Shown piece after piece: positions 15,879 to 19,177 of a stretch of 19,177 nt of DNA (the stretch's first letter is position 1; each line of letters opens with the position of its first letter). Position numbers and translations under genes: made by a program. Source of the stretch: CAZGVV01 sp964529155 (lineage in GTDB: Bacteria; Pseudomonadota; Alphaproteobacteria; Rickettsiales; SXRF01); NCBI GenBank assembly GCA_964529155.1, contig CAZGVV010000041.1, positions 1-19,177 of the forward strand, written 5' to 3'. The notes under the pieces are model-generated. The model did no database searches. It saw nothing but the letters and a program-made list of their open reading frames with translations, and had not been told where the DNA came from.

Positions 15879-16163
15879 TCATTGATACCGACCAATTTCT
15901 TGCTTCGCGTGAAAAACACGCAGCACGTCGATATATCCAGGCACATCACGGTATACAATAATATAAGGCAAGTCGGCCACGATCCATTCCCGCGTCTGCG
16001 GCACATTCCCGGCGCGCCCCGCATACGGCATATCCAAGAGCGATTGCGCCGCACGCACAATATTACGCCGCGTGTGCAGGGCCGCCTGTGGGTTGTGTTG
16101 AGCGATATAGGTATGAATATGGTGAATATCAGTACGGGCGATTTCCAACCAACGCAATTTCAT
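15879..16163 (-). CDS. parE: RelE/ParE family toxin
   Basis: Toxin of a type II toxin-antitoxin pair. From MKLRWLEIARTDIHHI, with helix HTYIAQHNPQAALHTRRNIVRAAQSL, to the strands PQTREWIVADLPYIIVYRDVPGYIDVLRVFHAKQEI, the sequence follows the ParE/RelE fold (PF05016) over 94 residues. By subfamily resemblance it is more likely ParE-like (gyrase inhibitor) than an mRNA nuclease, but this is inference. I start it at ATG 16163, which overlaps the antitoxin stop as ATGA. A longer frame to 16178 is possible. The gene end contains one of two TATCAWTGATA palindromes. Confidence 0.88.
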   Translation of the reverse strand: MKLRWLEIARTDIHHIHTYIAQHNPQAALHTRRNIVRAAQSLLDMPYAGRAGNVPQTREWIVADLPYIIVYRDVPGYIDVLRVFHAKQEIGRYQ

Positions 16164-16414
16164 TCCTGCACGCCCCATTCGCGGTACATGGCCGTTACTT
16201 CCTGATCGCTAAGGAATTTGCCCGCCTCGGCGTCTTTAACTGCTTTGCGAATCTCCGTGTCCATCCATTGCCTGTGCGCAATAAAACTCTCTACCGCCTG
16301 ATTAATGATATAAGAACGGTCCCGGTCCTGCGTACGCGCAATGGCGTCAATCGCCGCGATTTTGCTGGCGTCCGCCCGAAAATTCACATTAATTTTCTCT
16401 GGTTTATCAGCCAT
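16160..16414 (-). CDS. Ribbon-helix-helix antitoxin (ParD/CopG-like)
   Basis: An 84-residue antitoxin. The N-terminus, EKINVNFRADASKIAAIDAIAR, then RDRSYIINQAVESFI, is a ribbon-helix-helix DNA-binding domain. The C-terminal helices (WMDTEIRKAVKDAEAGKFLSDQEV) would wrap the toxin. GGAGG lies 5 bp before the ATG. It comes first in the operon with the toxin, overlapping by ATGA, as is usual. It probably represses its own promoter through the palindrome at 16426-16464. Confidence 0.9.
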   Translation of the reverse strand: MADKPEKINVNFRADASKIAAIDAIARTQDRDRSYIINQAVESFIAHRQWMDTEIRKAVKDAEAGKFLSDQEVTAMYREWGVQE

Positions 16415-16425
16415 ATAACCCTCCG

Positions 16426-16465
16426 TGCATTACACCATTTTACACGCGCTTGCGTTGTAATGCAA
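16426..16465 (-). promoter_or_regulatory. Promoter and operator of the toxin-antitoxin operon
   Basis: Minus-strand -35 TTGCAT (16465-16460), 17-bp spacer and -10 TAAAAT (16442-16437). Exact inverted 9-bp arms, TGCATTACA and TGTAATGCA (16426-16434 and 16456-16464), overlap the -35 box and flank the -10 box. This arrangement suits autorepression by the ribbon-helix-helix antitoxin. Confidence 0.65.
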
Positions 16466-16473
16466 GGGGAGTT

Positions 16474-18933
16474 TTACGCCTTTTTCTTGCCCGCTGCTTT
16501 TTTGGCCGCTGGCTTTTTCACCGCCACTTTTGCTTTCTTTTCCGCCACCGGTTTAGCCGCCGGTTTCTTGGCCGCTGCTTTCTTTGCCGGTTTTTTCTTC
16601 CCCGCCGCCGCACTGCCGCCTTTGGCGTCGATGAGGCTCAACGCTTCTTCCAAGGTGAATTGCTCGGGGTCAGCGTCTTTGGGTAAGGTGGCGTTGATTT
16701 TGCCGTATTTGATATACGGACCATACCGTCCTTTATACACGCCGATGCTGCCGCCATCCGGGTGGTCACCCAGTGAGCGCAACATGCCCGCCCCGCCGCC
16801 TTTGCCGCTTTTGCTTTTCTCCGCCGCCTGCGCCAGCACTTCCACCGCGCGGTTGATGCCGATCTGCAGCACTTCTTCTTCCGGCGGTAAGGAGGTAAAT
16901 TTACCGTCATGTTGCAGATACGGGCCAAACCGTCCCACACCCGCCATAATCGGTTTGCCGGTATCGGGATGCATGCCCAGTTCGCGCGGCAATTTCAGCA
17001 AAGTGATCGCCACTTCCAGCGTAATCGCATCGGGTTGCATGCCTTTGAGCAGGCTCGCACGTTTGGGCGCCTTGCCTTCGCCGCGCTGCACATACATGCC
17101 ATACGGCCCTTTACGCAAGGTCACCGGGTCGCCGGTTTCGGGATCAAGCCCCAGCGTGCGTGGGAATACCCCATCCCCCGCTTCACCTTCCGCACCGCCC
17201 GTTGCTTCACCAACCTGGCGTTTGTAATTACAATCCGGGTAGGCGGAACACCCGATATACGCGCCATACCGCCCCAGCCGCACGCCAAGCCGTCCCTTCC
17301 CGCAGGCCGGGCACGCGCGGGGGTCCACGCCTTTTTGCTCGGCGCCAAACAGGAACGATTCCAACAGCGTATCAATGGCCTCCAATACTTGCGTGATGGA
17401 AAGCTGCTTGCTTTCCTCAATTTTGTTGATGAATTCACCCCAGAATTCGCGCAGCACCGCTTTCCATTCGCGCTCACCGGCAGAGACGTCATCCAGCTTG
17501 GTTTCCATGTCGGCGGTGAAATCATATTCCACGTAGCGCGTGAAAAAGCTCACCAAAAACGCGCTCACAATGCGGCCCAGCGATTCCGCGACAAAACGCT
17601 TTTTATCCAGTCGCACATAGTTGCGGTCCTGCAATACCGAAAGAATCGCTGCATAGGTAGACGGGCGGCCGATGCCAAGCTCTTCTAATTTTTTGACCAA
17701 GCTCGCCTCGGAATAGCGCGGCGGTGGCTCGGTGAAATGCTGGGCGGGGGTGACGTCTTTGGTGGCGAGCGATTCACCTTGAGTGAGCGCCGGAAGCTTG
17801 CGGTTTTCCTCGCTGTCATCTTCTTCGTCGCGGCCTTCCTGATAGAGCGTGAGAAACCCGTCAAACCGCACCACCGAGCCAGTTGCCCGCAATACCGCCT
17901 GTTTATCCTGCGCGGCAATGTCCACGATCAACTGGTCAAATAACGCGCTCTCCATCTGGCTGGCGACCATGCGTTTCCAGATCAATTCATAGAGCCGCGC
18001 CATGTCGTTATCCAAAAACCGCGCGGCCGTTTGCGGCGTGCGTGATACTTCGGTGGGGCGAATGGCTTCGTGCGCTTCCTGCGCATTTTTGGCTTTGGTT
18101 TTGTAGGCACGCGGGCTTGCCGGCACATAATCCTGGCCGATTTTACTGCCGATATATTCACGCGCCGCCGACACCGCCTCTTGCGAGACATTCACGCCGT
18201 CCGTACGCATATAGGTGATAAGACCGGCGGTTTCGCCGTCCATGGTTACGCCTTCGTATAATTTCTGCGCCAATTGCATGGTTTTCTTGGCCGAAAATCC
18301 AAGTTTGCGCGCCGCTTCCTGTTGCAGCGTAGACGTGGTAAATGGCGGTGCGGGGTGGCGGCGCACTTGTTTTTCTTCCAGCTTTGCCACGCTAAACTGC
18401 TTGCCACGTAAATCAGCGGCGATAGCGGTGGCCTGTGTTTCATTGGTGATGGAGAATTTCTCCATTTTCTCACCCTTATATTCAAAAAGCCGCGCCTCCA
18501 GCGTCGCGTTTTTCGCGCTGTCCAGCGCCACCGTAATGTCCCAATATTCCCGGGCGATGAACTGCTCAATCTCGGCATCGCGCTCACAAATCAGGCGCAG
18601 CGCCACGGACTGCACACGCCCTGCCGAACGGCTGCCGGGGAGTTTGCGCCACAACACCGGGGAGAGCGTAAATCCCACCAGATAATCCAGCGCCCGGCGC
18701 GCTTGCTGGGCGTTGACCAAATCCATGTCAATATCACGTGGGGCGGCGATAGCGGCGAGTACCGCGCGCTTGGTGATTTCGTCAAACGTAATACGCTGCA
18801 CCTTGACCCAGGTTGGTAATTGACGGGCTTCTTTCAGCGCCTGCACCACGTGCCAGGAAATCGCCTCACCTTCGCGGTCCGGATCGGTTGCAAGATAGAG
18901 GGTTTCGGCATCTTTAACCGCTTTGAAGTAATT
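16474..18933 (-). CDS. topA: DNA topoisomerase I, 5'-truncated
   Basis: Type IA topoisomerase that relaxes negative supercoils. The frame contains the TOPRIM acidic motif DPDREGEAISWH (18850-18885), NAQQARR, SAGRVQSVALRL, the active-site tyrosine in LITYMRTDG (near 18211-18213), EAHEAIRPT, the GIGRPSTYA box, one four-cysteine zinc ribbon (CPACGKGRLG, then CSAYPDC), several further C-terminal repeats (GRFGPYLQHDGKF, GRYGPYIKYGKI) and a Lys/Ala-rich tail. Upstream the frame meets TGA at 18936-18934. About 90 N-terminal residues are missing, including the VVESPAKAK strand with the catalytic glutamate. The first usable start, GTG at 18849, would also drop the DPD motif. As it stands the product should be inactive. 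topA is normally essential, so an assembly misjoin or a second copy is likely. Confidence 0.93.
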   Translation of the reverse strand, partial: NYFKAVKDAETLYLATDPDREGEAISWHVVQALKEARQLPTWVKVQRITFDEITKRAVLAAIAAPRDIDMDLVNAQQARRALDYLVGFTLSPVLWRKLPGSRSAGRVQSVALRLICERDAEIEQFIAREYWDITVALDSAKNATLEARLFEYKGEKMEKFSITNETQATAIAADLRGKQFSVAKLEEKQVRRHPAPPFTTSTLQQEAARKLGFSAKKTMQLAQKLYEGVTMDGETAGLITYMRTDGVNVSQEAVSAAREYIGSKIGQDYVPASPRAYKTKAKNAQEAHEAIRPTEVSRTPQTAARFLDNDMARLYELIWKRMVASQMESALFDQLIVDIAAQDKQAVLRATGSVVRFDGFLTLYQEGRDEEDDSEENRKLPALTQGESLATKDVTPAQHFTEPPPRYSEASLVKKLEELGIGRPSTYAAILSVLQDRNYVRLDKKRFVAESLGRIVSAFLVSFFTRYVEYDFTADMETKLDDVSAGEREWKAVLREFWGEFINKIEESKQLSITQVLEAIDTLLESFLFGAEQKGVDPRACPACGKGRLGVRLGRYGAYIGCSAYPDCNYKRQVGEATGGAEGEAGDGVFPRTLGLDPETGDPVTLRKGPYGMYVQRGEGKAPKRASLLKGMQPDAITLEVAITLLKLPRELGMHPDTGKPIMAGVGRFGPYLQHDGKFTSLPPEEEVLQIGINRAVEVLAQAAEKSKSGKGGGAGMLRSLGDHPDGGSIGVYKGRYGPYIKYGKINATLPKDADPEQFTLEEALSLIDAKGGSAAAGKKKPAKKAAAKKPAAKPVAEKKAKVAVKKPAAKKAAGKKKA

Positions 18934-19031
18934 TCACGACAATTTTGCTTAGATTCTTTCACAAGAACATCAAAAGTATCACACGGTAAGCGTTTTAGCA
19001 GCTTTTTTATTTCAGCAACGTCGCGCTCCAT
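18931..19031 (-). CDS. Unidentified partial gene fused to the topA remnant
   Basis: Starts with ATG at 19031, overlapping the preceding stop as TAATG, and reads MERDVAEIKKLLKRLPCDTF, then VLVKESKQNCREI. At about 18931 it crosses into topA sequence in the wrong frame and continues to a stop at 18834. It is AT-richer than topA and mostly charged and helical. I do not recognise it. Its genuine 3' part is lost at the junction. Confidence 0.4.
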
Positions 19032-19177
19032 TAGACGATAAAATTTTTAAGCAAATAAATTAATAAATCTCGAGGTAACTGAGCCACGAGAGATTCTTTG
19101 CGCCAACGATGAATACAGAGCATTGTTAATACAGTGTAATAGTTATGTTGATCAAAGAGTCGACGAATCTCAGAAGC
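19031..19177 (-). CDS. C-terminal end of an unidentified gene, cut by window edge
   Basis: Open in frame from the window edge to TAA at 19033-19031: ASEIRRLFDQHNYYTVLTML, then IHRWRKESLVAQLPRDLLIY, ending LLKNFIV. The end, with a Leu-Pro-x-Asp/Glu-Leu-Leu core, is reminiscent of the F-box-like C-termini of some ankyrin-repeat and amoeba-associated proteins, but this is only an impression. It is AT-rich, unlike topA, and directly coupled to the next partial frame. Confidence 0.4.
   Translation of the reverse strand, partial: ASEIRRLFDQHNYYTVLTMLCIHRWRKESLVAQLPRDLLIYLLKNFIV

Noticed and set aside
16088..17227. Long plus-strand open frame (379 codons) opposite parDE and topA
   Set aside because: It is antisense to well-supported genes and has a low-complexity Phe/Ala composition mirroring the Lys/Ala tail of TopA.

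Overview
The window looks like a draft scaffold from an alphaproteobacterium. The rpmH-rnpA-yidC-engB order, an NDUFS4-type accessory subunit of respiratory complex I, and a topoisomerase I with a lysine/alanine-rich tail all point there. One run of exactly 100 N shows that it is a scaffold and not finished sequence. Core genes (yidC, panB, lpxB, ygfZ, yqgE, topA) look GC-richer than the accessory genes between them. No species can be named from sequence alone.

Layout. Positions 1-2801 (minus strand) hold rpmH, rnpA, yidC and engB, tightly packed behind a strong sigma-70-type promoter. Positions 2910-5987 (minus) are an accessory insert: a decayed RloB-like fragment and a large SF2 helicase with a sigma-70 region-4-like helix-turn-helix near its C-terminus. 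Positions 6252-8449 (plus) hold a membrane histidine kinase whose stop overlaps the start of panB. Positions 8450-9150 are a graveyard: a coding-like remnant, a 143-bp palindromic element and the tail of a tyrosine recombinase. Positions 9151-11721 (plus) hold a second SF2 helicase carrying nearly identical 104-residue tandem repeats, interrupted by the N gap, and a small unknown gene overlapping its stop. Positions 11722-12266 contain a VapC-like C-terminal remnant, a hairpin and a double-hairpin intergenic repeat. Positions 12267-14868 hold yqgE and ygfZ (minus) and lpxB (plus). Positions 15011-16414 (minus) hold a small protein with a Tat-like signal, the NDUFS4-like gene and a parDE-type toxin-antitoxin pair with a recognisable promoter/operator. 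Positions 16474-18933 (minus) are topA, which has lost its first ~90 codons at an abrupt junction near 18931. Beyond the junction lie two overlapping, AT-rich partial reading frames of unknown origin.

How the genes work together. The core genes serve ribosome and RNase P production, membrane insertion, coenzyme A and lipid A synthesis, and respiration. The accessory segments are the more interesting part. They are two different helicases, each fused to C-terminal DNA-binding-like modules, each next to debris of mobile or defence genes, and one translationally coupled to a small unknown protein. The helicase-2 operon at 9151-11721 is the best candidate for an undescribed system, with the helicase-sigma4 fusion second. 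A defence or mobile-element role for either is inference from context only.
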